In this document: positions 1 to 5,248 of the stretch, piece after piece
Position numbering within the stretch: position 1 is the first letter of the stretch
Layout: each line of letters begins with the position of its first letter
From: Desulfovibrio sp.
GTDB taxonomy: Bacteria > Desulfobacterota > Desulfovibrionia > Desulfovibrionales > Desulfovibrionaceae
Direction: 5' to 3'
Assembly (NCBI GenBank): GCA_022837365.1
Contig: JALHHV010000155.1
Span: forward strand, 1-5,558
DNA: 5,558 nt
Notes under the pieces: model-generated
What the model saw: only the letters and a program-made list of their open reading frames with translations
Database searches by the model: none
Told to the model about the DNA's origin: nothing
Translations under genes and position numbers: made by a program

Positions 1-96
1 ATCCGGGTCCGGCGTGCGCCGCGCGCACGGCATTCGTGAATTTTTCTAGATTTGCCTAGCAGACTTGGATGGCGATTACAAGACACCGCATCGTCA

Positions 97-151
97 TGGG
101 TACAACGTGGGCACGACCTAGACATGACCTGGGCACGGCCTGGGCACGACG
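97..151. repeat. Array of five 11-bp direct repeats
   Basis: Five head-to-tail 11-mers start at 97, 108, 119, 130 and 141. They are TGGGTACAACG, TGGGCACGACC, TAGACATGACC, TGGGCACGGCC and TGGGCACGACG. Consensus is TGGGCACGACC, and copies differ from it at 0-3 positions. An 11-bp unit is close to one helical turn and is not a multiple of three, so this is not a coding repeat. It could be a stack of protein-binding sites on one DNA face or a slippage-expanded minisatellite; the sequence alone does not decide. Confidence 0.8.
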
Positions 152-275
152 AAGCCGGATTGCCGCGCGATGCCTGCGCGTTGCCGGGGCATTGCCGGGT
201 TGCGCCGTCCCGTCCGGTGATGCGTGCGCGTGCGCACGGTGTCCGGCAGTTTCCCGGCTGACGCCACGCCCATGG

Positions 276-330
276 CATGCGTGCGTCATGATCGTAGCAT
301 GATCGCACCATGATGGCAGCATGGCCGGGC
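276..330. repeat. Second array of 11-bp repeats (CATG-phased)
   Basis: CATG occurs at 276, 287, 298, 309 and 320, exactly 11 bp apart each time. The units are CATGCGTGCGT, CATGATCGTAG, CATGATCGCAC, CATGATGGCAG and CATGGCCGGGC; the middle three are the most alike. Read from its CA dinucleotide, the upstream array (for example CATGACCTGGG at 123) resembles this one, so the two may be one diverged repeat family. The period is again about one helical turn. No function can be assigned. Confidence 0.7.
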
Positions 331-452
331 CCCCTCCGGACGCCCCGCCAACCCCGCTGCGCCCCCCTTGCGACCGGTTCCTCCCGTTTTCCCCCGTGTA
401 CGGTGTGCGCCTTCGGCCCGGATGCATCCGCACCCGACGCAACGCCCACCAC

Positions 453-469
453 GGAGGATTCACGCCATG
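453..469 (+). promoter_or_regulatory. Strong RBS and ATG in the wrong frame for the terminase
   Basis: GGAGG at 453-457 sits 9 nt before ATG 467-469, the best translation start in the area. The frame it opens begins MTATTTPTLPPTPPGAV, runs Pro/Ala/Cys-rich and stops at 731-733. The conserved terminase frame is one base off (-1). The start therefore probably belonged to the terminase before a small insertion or deletion between about 507 and 535. Sequencing error or an undescribed frameshift event are alternatives; no canonical -1 slippery heptamer is evident. Confidence 0.55.
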
Positions 470-534
470 ACGGCCACCACCACGCCGACCTTGCCGCCGA
501 CGCCACCCGGCGCGGTCCCGCCGCCCTTGCCGCC

Positions 535-2007
535 GTGCAGGCGGAACTGGGCCGCCGCGACCTGTTCTACCTGCTCACCCGGCTCATGGGCCGCGCGGAC
601 ATGGACCGCGACTGGCTGTTCGAGCGCTGCCGCGAGGTGCAGGCCGCGCCCGACGGGCACCTGGACCTGTGGGCGCGCGAACACTACAAATCCACCATCA
701 TCACCTTCGGCCAGACCGTGCGCGACATCCTGAACGACCCGGAGATCACGGTGGGCGTCTTTTCCCACTCGCGGCCGGTGGCCAAGGACTTCCTGGGCCA
801 GATCAAGCACGAGTTCGAGCACAACGACCTGCTGCAACGCCTGTACCCCGACGTGCTGTGGGCAGCGCCCCGGCGGCAGGCCCCGGTGTGGTCGCTGGAC
901 AAGGGCATCGTGGTGCGCCGCCGGGGCAACCCCAAGGAGGCCACCGTAGAGGCATGGGGGCTGGTGGACGGCCAGCCCACGGGCAAGCACTTCCGCCTGC
1001 TGGTCTACGACGACGTGGTTACCCGCGAATCGGTGACCACCCCGGAAATGATCGCCAAGGTCACGGAATGCTGGGCGCTGTCGCTCAATCTGGGGGCCAG
1101 CGGGGGGGCGGCCGTGCCGCGCATCCACCCCGCCACGGCCGACGGCGCGCCCGACGGCTCTCCGGTGCTGCTCTCCCCGGCGGCGCTGGCCGAAAAGCGC
1201 CGCCAGATGGGACCCTACGTGTTCGGCTGCCAGATGCTGCTGAACCCCGCCGCCGACACGGCGCAAGGCTTCCGCGCCGAATGGCTGCGCCGCTACGTGC
1301 CCGGTCCCGCCAGTCCCGCCGGTTCCGCCGGTCCCGCCGGTCCCGCCGGGGTACGGCCCGCGTCCCCCGCCGCATCCCGCCTTGCCCGATGGGGCCACTG
1401 CAACCGCTACCTGCTGGTGGACCCGGCGGGCGAACGCAAGAAGGGCAGCGACTACACGGTGATGCTGGTGGTGGGCCTGGCCCCGGACGGCAACCGCTAC
1501 CTGCTGGACGGGGTGCGCGACCGCCTGAACCTTACCGGGCGCGCCGCCGCGTTGTTCCGCCTGCACCGGGCGTGGCGGCCGCTGGCCACGGGCTACGAAA
1601 AGTACGGCATGCAGGCGGATATCGAGCATGTGCGCGCCGAGCAGGAGCGCCGCAACTACCGCTTCGACATCCTTCCCCTGGGCGGCCCCATGCCCAAGAA
1701 GGACCGCATCCGCAGGCTGGTGCCGGAGTTCGAACAGGGGCGCATGCTGCTGCCCCACCGCCTGCCCTTCATGGATGCCGAGGGCAAACGGCGCGACCTG
1801 GCGCGGGAATTCGTGGACGAGGAGTACCTGGCCTTTCCCGTGTCGCGGCACGACGACATGCTGGACTGCCTGGCGCGCATTCTGGACCCGGACCTGGGTG
1901 CGGAATTCCCGGCCCCGGATGGCGCGGAGTCCGGCGGCATGGGTGACCTTGGGAACATGGGCGACATAGGAAGCATGGGGAACATGGAGTACCCCCTGTA
2001 TGGCTAG
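535..2007 (+). CDS. Phage terminase large subunit (5' end uncertain or frameshifted)
   Basis: This is the DNA-packaging motor of a tailed phage: an ATPase that translocates DNA into the prohead, fused to a nuclease that cuts concatemers. Numbered from GTG 535 (490 aa, a normal family length), a Walker A-like AREHYKST has its lysine at 52, and the Walker B strand LLVYDD ends in Asp159-Asp160. The RNase H-like nuclease follows: LLVDPAG with Asp296, GSDY with Asp306, GYEKYG with Glu355 and HDDMLD with Asp440, Asp441 and Asp444. The catalytic set therefore looks intact. A Gly-Pro-Ala linker separates the two domains and a Gly-Met-rich tail ends the protein. The start is unresolved: GTG 535 lacks a Shine-Dalgarno, the frame stays open back to an ATG at 310 through low-complexity sequence, and the one good RBS/ATG (467) is in another frame. 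The product call is firm; whether the gene is functional is open. Confidence 0.88.
   Translation: MQAELGRRDLFYLLTRLMGRADMDRDWLFERCREVQAAPDGHLDLWAREHYKSTIITFGQTVRDILNDPEITVGVFSHSRPVAKDFLGQIKHEFEHNDLLQRLYPDVLWAAPRRQAPVWSLDKGIVVRRRGNPKEATVEAWGLVDGQPTGKHFRLLVYDDVVTRESVTTPEMIAKVTECWALSLNLGASGGAAVPRIHPATADGAPDGSPVLLSPAALAEKRRQMGPYVFGCQMLLNPAADTAQGFRAEWLRRYVPGPASPAGSAGPAGPAGVRPASPAASRLARWGHCNRYLLVDPAGERKKGSDYTVMLVVGLAPDGNRYLLDGVRDRLNLTGRAAALFRLHRAWRPLATGYEKYGMQADIEHVRAEQERRNYRFDILPLGGPMPKKDRIRRLVPEFEQGRMLLPHRLPFMDAEGKRRDLAREFVDEEYLAFPVSRHDDMLDCLARILDPDLGAEFPAPDGAESGGMGDLGNMGDIGSMGNMEYPLYG
1303..1347 (+). repeat. Five 9-bp tandem repeats encoding a Gly-Pro-Ala linker
   Basis: Five in-frame copies of GGTCCCGCC (variants AGTCCCGCC and GGTTCCGCC) encode GPA-SPA-GSA-GPA-GPA. 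They fall between the terminase ATPase and nuclease domains, where a flexible linker is expected. The unit is three codons, so copy-number change would keep the frame. It looks like a slippage-grown insertion, tolerated because the hinge is unstructured. Confidence 0.85.
1939..1986 (+). repeat. 18-bp repeat encoding a Gly-Met-rich C-terminal tail
   Basis: Two 18-bp units (1939-1956 and 1957-1974) and a 9-bp half unit (1975-1983) encode MGDLGN, MGDIGS and MGN. They form the last part of the terminase just before its stop at 2005-2007. The tail lies beyond the last nuclease aspartate and is probably dispensable. The final GGAG (1986-1989) also serves as the Shine-Dalgarno of the next gene. Confidence 0.75.
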
Positions 2008-2695
2008 CGCCGCATCCCACCATGCCGCACGGTCCCGCCCGGCTGCGCCGCCGGGGGCCTCCATGCAGGCCGGACGCCCCCTGCCGCCACTGGTGCTGCG
2101 CTCGCGCCACCCGTCCCATCCCGCTCCGGTCACCGACGCGGAACTGGACCGGCTGTGGACCACCCTGCGCGAGGAAGGGCTGGCTCCGGTGGTGTTCCAC
2201 GATGGCGGCGTGCGCAGCGCCGCCGGCCTGCGCGGCCTGCTGTCCCCCCGGCGGGCATGGTGCTACTTGGTGCAGGCGGCGGACGTCCCGCTGGCCCTGT
2301 GCTGGCTGGACGGCTTTTGCGGCCGCGCGGCGCGCATCCACTTCTGCGTGCTGCGGGCCGGGCTGCCCCGCGCGGATGAGATCGGGCGCACGGTGGTGCG
2401 CTTCCTGCTCACCGCGCCCGCGTGCCCGGACGCAGGGGGGCCTTCTCCATCCCCCGGCCGACCGGCCCCGTACCTGCTGGACACCCTGGTGGGACTCACC
2501 CCCGCGCCGTATCGCCACGCGCTGGCCTTCGTGACGCGGCTGGGCTTCCGCCGCGCGGCGGTGGTTCCCGGCGGCGCGGTGCTGGCCCGGCCCGGCGGCA
2601 TCCGCGTCTGCGACGCGGTGCTCACCCTGTGCACCCGCGCCGACGTGGCGGGCCTGCCCGATCCGGCCGGTCCGCCCTATCTGATGGATTGCTGA
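2000..2695 (+). CDS. GNAT-like phage-associated protein
   Basis: A 231-residue protein. Its ATG overlaps the terminase stop by 8 nt and has GGAG (1986-1989) 10 nt upstream, so it is probably translationally coupled to the terminase. The first 40 residues are Ala/Pro/Arg-rich and look disordered. An acetyltransferase-like pattern follows: helix ELDRLWTTLREEG (48-60), an aromatic strand near 87-91, paired strands VPLALCWLDG and ARIHFCVLRAG (96-121), a helix around 125-137, a Pro/Gly insertion (146-157), then YRHALAFVTRLGFRRAAVVP (171-190), which resembles the GNAT helix with the 'A..F...LGF' signature. A terminal strand VCDAVLTLCTR (203-213) matches the end of the fold. GNAT-fold proteins of unknown substrate are known beside terminase and portal genes in podovirus-like phages. 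I cannot identify a clear acetyl-CoA P-loop, so enzymatic activity is unproven; a structural role is possible. Confidence 0.6.
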   Translation: MASAASHHAARSRPAAPPGASMQAGRPLPPLVLRSRHPSHPAPVTDAELDRLWTTLREEGLAPVVFHDGGVRSAAGLRGLLSPRRAWCYLVQAADVPLALCWLDGFCGRAARIHFCVLRAGLPRADEIGRTVVRFLLTAPACPDAGGPSPSPGRPAPYLLDTLVGLTPAPYRHALAFVTRLGFRRAAVVPGGAVLARPGGIRVCDAVLTLCTRADVAGLPDPAGPPYLMDC

Positions 2696-2731
2696 AGCTC
2701 CCGGCCGGATGCCGAAGCCATGACGTGCAAC

Positions 2732-2780
2732 GGGCCGGAACGCATGACGCGTTCCGGCCCTTGATTCCTTTCCTTCCTTC
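2732..2780 (+). terminator. Hairpin terminator closing the phage cassette
   Basis: A perfect 12-bp stem (GGGCCGGAACGC 2732-2743, GCGTTCCGGCCC 2749-2760) closes a 5-nt loop. A T/C-rich tail follows (TTGATTCCTTTCCTTCC). It begins 36 nt after the GNAT-like stop and faces the end of the convergent gene at 2796. Read on the - strand the hairpin has no U tract, so it serves mainly the + strand but may also block transcription from the other side. Confidence 0.8.
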
Positions 2781-2795
2781 TCTCGCTCTTCCCGC

Positions 2796-3578
2796 CTACC
2801 GGGTGACACCCCAGATATCCAGCCTCGGCCCGGCGTCGAGCAACGCCGTCAGGGGCACGTCCACCTGCTGCGGCCCGGCCGACCACGGCGCAACCTGATA
2901 CGGGGGAAAATGCACCCGCACCCCTTCCGGCGTCAGCGCGAGACTCGCGTAGTTGTCCGCGTCCGGGCTGGTGCCGCCGCGCAGCATGTCCTCGGCCCGG
3001 TCTTCGCCAAGCGTCTCGACCAGCGCGTCGTAACAATACGAGGCCAGCAGGGCCAGCGCGCCCTCGGTATCCGCGAACATGTCCTCCAGGGCCAGACGCG
3101 CGCCCGTGGCCATGTCGTAGCTCAGGGTGATGATGTCCAGGTTGCCGTGCGCGCCGCCGGTGTACGTCCAGATGCTGAAGGTGACCGTGGCCGCCCGTGC
3201 CGAGGCGCGGGTCACCGCGTAGGTCACCTTCAGTTCGTTGACGAAGCGGTGCACGTTGGGGTCGGGCGTGCCGGTGGCGGGCTGGGCTCCGCCCTCGGGC
3301 TCGGCCAGCCCCTGCCGGAACGCGGCCACGACGTGCGCGGCCCAGCGGGCCAGGTCGTCGTCCACGGCGGCCTGCCCAAGGCGGGGATAGCGCACGTCGA
3401 TGTCGAAATCGTCCTCGCGCAGGGTGATGGAAGCCTCGTCGTCGCGCGGCGCGCCGGGCTCGGCCGCGCCCGCGGGCGCGGCGCACAGCAGCGCAGCCAG
3501 CAGTGCGGCCGTCAGCAGCACACGTGCCGGAACGGCACGCCATCCCTCAACCACAGCACATCGTTTACCGTCACTCAT
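2796..3578 (-). CDS. Secreted DUF3298 (RsiV C-terminal-like) protein
   Basis: A 260-residue protein with an N-terminal signal: a hydrophobic stretch at about 16-38 (VLLTAALLAALL) ends in APAGAA, giving likely cleavage near 39. The mature part reads as DUF4163/PdaC-like followed by DUF3298. Key marks are strand pairs around 50-130, the family motif TYTGGAHGN (138-146) after a beta strand, and the C-terminal LTPEGVRVHFPPYQVAP (205-221) followed by the VPL strand. The fold occurs in the lysozyme-sensing anti-sigma factor RsiV and in many periplasmic proteins of unknown role. No transmembrane helix or sigma-binding N-terminus is present here, so it is not a full RsiV. A GGAGG (complement of 3583-3587) lies 4 nt before ATG 3578, which fixes the start. 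It lies 95 nt downstream of the antiporter on the same strand and may share its transcript. Ligand and function are unknown. Confidence 0.85.
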   Translation of the reverse strand: MSDGKRCAVVEGWRAVPARVLLTAALLAALLCAAPAGAAEPGAPRDDEASITLREDDFDIDVRYPRLGQAAVDDDLARWAAHVVAAFRQGLAEPEGGAQPATGTPDPNVHRFVNELKVTYAVTRASARAATVTFSIWTYTGGAHGNLDIITLSYDMATGARLALEDMFADTEGALALLASYCYDALVETLGEDRAEDMLRGGTSPDADNYASLALTPEGVRVHFPPYQVAPWSAGPQQVDVPLTALLDAGPRLDIWGVTR

Positions 3579-3596
3579 GGTTCCTCCCTAACACGG

Positions 3597-3629
3597 GCCG
3601 CCCGCCGCGCCAAGGGCGCGACGGGCGGC
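3597..3629 (-). terminator. GC-rich hairpin between antiporter and DUF3298 genes (weak terminator or attenuator)
   Basis: Arms 3597-3604 and 3622-3629 pair over 8 bp (GCCGCCCG / CGGGCGGC). One C-A mismatch and a further 6-bp stem (3606-3611 with 3615-3620) close a 3-nt AAG loop. Neither strand has a following U run, so it is not a standard intrinsic terminator. It starts 18 nt before the ATG at 3578, just ahead of that gene's Shine-Dalgarno. It could reduce read-through from the antiporter, protect a 3' end, or influence translation. Confidence 0.45.
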
Positions 3630-3673
3630 AGGGGGATCATGTCATTTCCGATACCGCTCCGGCGGCGCGCACG

Positions 3674-4900
3674 CTACACGCGAAGGCCGTAGCGCAGGTC
3701 CAGGAAGCTGCGCGGACGCAGCAGCAACAGGCCGGAGGCCAGCGCCACGTAGATCAGGCTGAACCAGATGTGCAGCCTGTCGGGCACGTGGGGCAAGCCC
3801 ATGGCCGCTTCCACCGGGGCCTGGATGAACGGCGACAGGAACTGGATCAGGAACAGGCCGAACAGCGCCATGGCCCCCGGCATGCCGATGCGCATGCGCA
3901 GCAGCAGGCAGATGGCGAACAGCGACTGCGCCGCCGTCAGCAGGATTTCGTTCATCTGGTGCGAATCCATGGGAATGGGCGGATTCACCGAGCCGGACGA
4001 AACCGCGTACACGCCGGGAATCATGCCCACCAGCAGGGTCCACTGGTTCAGCTTGGACGAGATCAGGCTGCCCAGCGCGATGCTGGCATGCCCCCGCATG
4101 GCGAACATCAGCGACACAATGAACTCGGGCGCTTCCGAGGCGATGGGCGCAAGCCACTGCACCAGCAGGAATTCGTTGATGCCCAGCACCTTGCCCGAGG
4201 CCACCAGGCTTTCGCTGAACAGTTCCGCATCCGCCAGGATGACCACGGCGGCATACAGGAACAGCGAAAAGGTCGCCAGGCGGCGGCGGTCCTTGGACAG
4301 CCGGGCCAGCTTCTCGGCCGGGCCTTCGGCCTCGAACTCGGTGCAGGGCCTGCGCGAGACGATCCAGATGTACCACCCGTACATCGAGACCAGGATCACG
4401 CCGTCGTACCACGCCAGCGAACCCTTGATGGGAATGAAGAACGCGTACGCCGTGGCCATGGCCAGGAAGAGCAGGTCGGTGCGGCGCTCGTTCTCCACCT
4501 CCACCGTGCGGCGGTAGCGCATCCAGCACACCAGCACGATGGCGCTCCAGCCCACGCCGATGAGCAGGCGGTTGGCCCCGGTCATGTTGGCGATGGCGTA
4601 GTGCGCGTACTCGCTTTCGGGGTACTGCCCGGCCATCCACGTGAAGTACATGTCCACGGCGTACTCGGGCAGCACGGCGATGAGCGCCACCACCGCCAGG
4701 GCCAGGGTCTGGGGAATGTCCAGCTGCGCCACCTCGCAGGCCCACATCAGCATGAACGATGCGGCCAGGATGGCGCCGCCGGTCACTCCCGCCATGACCA
4801 GCGGGCTGATTTCCGGATGCAGGGCCCGCATGGCAAGGCCCGGCAGCGTGGCCAGCACGGCCAGCAGAAAGGGGTACCAGTCTCGGAACGCGTTCTTCAC
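3674..4900 (-). CDS. CaCA-superfamily cation antiporter, probable Mn2+ exporter
   Basis: An inner-membrane protein of 408 residues with about ten or more hydrophobic segments in two inverted halves, as in Na+/Ca2+ exchangers (Pfam PF01699). First alpha repeat: VVALIAVLPEYAVD with Glu79, then IANMTGAN with Asn105 and Asn110. Second alpha repeat: APIASEAPEF with Glu256 and Glu259, then ALGSLISSKLNQ. Glu79 and Glu259 correspond by motif to the ion-binding glutamates of the family. A charged cytoplasmic-type loop (182-208) separates the halves. The second repeat reads GSLISSKLN where the family usually has GN..GSN, with Lys283 in place of an Asn, hinting at altered ion preference. The start is GTG 4900, with AGAGG (complement of 4907-4911) 6 nt upstream; the open frame continues to 5146, but that part is the riboswitch leader. 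Export of Mn2+ is inferred from the manganese riboswitch; Ca2+/H+ or Na+/Ca2+ exchange remains possible. Confidence 0.87.
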   Translation of the reverse strand: MKNAFRDWYPFLLAVLATLPGLAMRALHPEISPLVMAGVTGGAILAASFMLMWACEVAQLDIPQTLALAVVALIAVLPEYAVDMYFTWMAGQYPESEYAHYAIANMTGANRLLIGVGWSAIVLVCWMRYRRTVEVENERRTDLLFLAMATAYAFFIPIKGSLAWYDGVILVSMYGWYIWIVSRRPCTEFEAEGPAEKLARLSKDRRRLATFSLFLYAAVVILADAELFSESLVASGKVLGINEFLLVQWLAPIASEAPEFIVSLMFAMRGHASIALGSLISSKLNQWTLLVGMIPGVYAVSSGSVNPPIPMDSHQMNEILLTAAQSLFAICLLLRMRIGMPGAMALFGLFLIQFLSPFIQAPVEAAMGLPHVPDRLHIWFSLIYVALASGLLLLRPRSFLDLRYGLRV

Positions 4901-4952
4901 GTGCAACCTCTCGGATAGATTGAGCTTTTTTGATTTTCCGGAGGTCGAATAC

Positions 4953-4995
4953 AAAAAGGCGAGACCCCCGGCATCACTGCCGTGAAGGTCTCGCC
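4953..4995 (-). terminator. Intrinsic terminator forming the riboswitch expression platform
   Basis: Read on the - strand, GGCGAGACC (4995-4987) pairs perfectly over 9 bp with GGTCTCGCC (4966-4958). An inner 5-bp stem CGGCA/TGCCG with a 4-nt loop sits inside, and TTTTT (4957-4953) follows at once. It ends 52 nt before the antiporter start. Its 5' arm is the conserved 3' strand of the riboswitch aptamer, so aptamer and terminator are mutually exclusive. Confidence 0.9.
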
Positions 4996-5088
4996 AATTG
5001 GTCCGGTTTGCGGGTCCGTCCCAACGGCAACGCCAGGCGCTTGCGCCATGCTGTTGACGTTGCCCTTGCTGGCTACTCCCCTTACTGC
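4980..5088 (-). ncRNA. yybP-ykoY manganese riboswitch (aptamer)
   Basis: The - strand leader carries the three conserved blocks of this riboswitch in order: GGGGAGUAGCC (5081-5071), ACGUCAAC (5060-5053) and GGCGAGACC followed by UU (4995-4985). Pairings fit the fold. P1 joins UAAGG (5084-5080) to CCUU (4988-4985), with further pairs possible beyond. P2 joins GCCA (5073-5070) to UGGC (4996-4993). A 7-bp stem joins GGCAACG (5064-5058) to CGUUGCC (5032-5026) around a small GGCGC/GCGCC hairpin, and another arm spans about 5024-4996. The family senses Mn2+ and controls Mn exporters such as MntP, as well as TerC, P-type ATPases and CaCA exchangers. Because the GGCGAGACC strand is shared with the terminator, Mn2+ binding should prevent termination and turn the antiporter on. 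Identification is by motif recall, not by covariance search. Confidence 0.9.
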
Positions 5089-5093
5089 GCCTG

Positions 5094-5122
5094 AACATAC
5101 ACAGCGTCGACCCGCCCGTCAA
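5094..5122 (-). promoter_or_regulatory. Sigma70-type promoter of the riboswitch-antiporter transcript
   Basis: On the - strand, TTGACG (5122-5117) and TATGTT (5099-5094) are separated by exactly 17 bp, a near-consensus pair. A start about 7 nt downstream would fall near 5088-5086, immediately before the 5' strand of aptamer P1. This independent agreement supports both calls. An eight-G run (5131-5124) lies just upstream of the -35. Confidence 0.8.
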
Positions 5123-5184
5123 TCCCCCCCCGTGGCTCGTGCCCATGCGGCCGCCATGCGGGCCGCGCCCTCCCCGCGCACCCC

Positions 5185-5213
5185 TTTACAGCGCGGCGCG
5201 CCGGGCCTATGTC
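5185..5213 (+). promoter_or_regulatory. Sigma70-like promoter of the TSCPD gene
   Basis: TTTACA (5185-5190) and TATGTC (5208-5213) are spaced 17 bp apart, giving a 5' leader of about 30 nt before ATG 5249. The spacer contains a 10-bp palindrome CGGCGCGCCG (5194-5203). The promoter is divergent from the antiporter promoter, with 62 bp between the two -35 boxes. Confidence 0.6.
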
Positions 5214-5248
5214 TGGCCCCGAGCCAAACCAGCAAACGGAGTTTCGCC

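Larger units (their letters stand above)
1..466. other. Gene-free stretch upstream of the terminase gene
   Basis: I see no convincing gene here. Short open frames exist, but they have no ribosome-binding site and their translations are repeat-derived Arg/Ala/His-rich sequence. What it holds: a 7-bp hairpin at 13-29 (CGTGCGC / GCGCACG, 3-nt loop) with a T run at 41-45, perhaps the worn terminator of a gene to the left; two 11-bp repeat arrays listed separately; a run of TGCC words at 161, 171, 182 and 193; and a 10-bp palindrome CGTGCGCACG at 229-238 inside an alternating purine-pyrimidine tract. I found no clear -35/-10 pair for the downstream phage genes. Confidence 0.6.

Noticed and set aside
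52..302. Short open frames across the left repeats (69 and 77 codons).
   Set aside because: They translate 11-bp repeats, lack ribosome-binding sites and show no protein-like pattern.
97..330. CRISPR array.
   Set aside because: The repeats are 11 bp and contiguous with no spacers, unlike the longer repeats and unique spacers of CRISPR.
507..535. Programmed -1 frameshift site joining ATG 467 to the terminase frame.
   Set aside because: No canonical X XXY YYZ heptamer or adjacent stimulatory stem that I can see; a simple indel or sequencing error is more likely.
460..2163. Long - strand open frame (567 codons) antisense to the terminase.
   Set aside because: It is His/Gln/Val/Ala-rich, as expected from the complement of GC-rich codons. 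No recognisable domain or RBS, and the + strand has clear terminase motifs.
3503..4918. Long + strand open frame (471 codons) antisense to the antiporter.
   Set aside because: Gln/His/Arg-rich shadow composition with no domain; the - strand frame has clear alpha-repeat motifs and membrane segments.
4901..5146. An 82-residue N-terminal extension of the antiporter (open frame back to an ATG at 5146).
   Set aside because: It would translate the promoter, riboswitch and terminator. The added residues are not membrane-like, and GTG 4900 has a good Shine-Dalgarno directly before the first hydrophobic segment.
4982..5248. Upstream extension of the TSCPD gene through an open frame.
   Set aside because: It overlaps the riboswitch and both promoters; ATG 5249 has a well-spaced GGAG and begins exactly at the domain.
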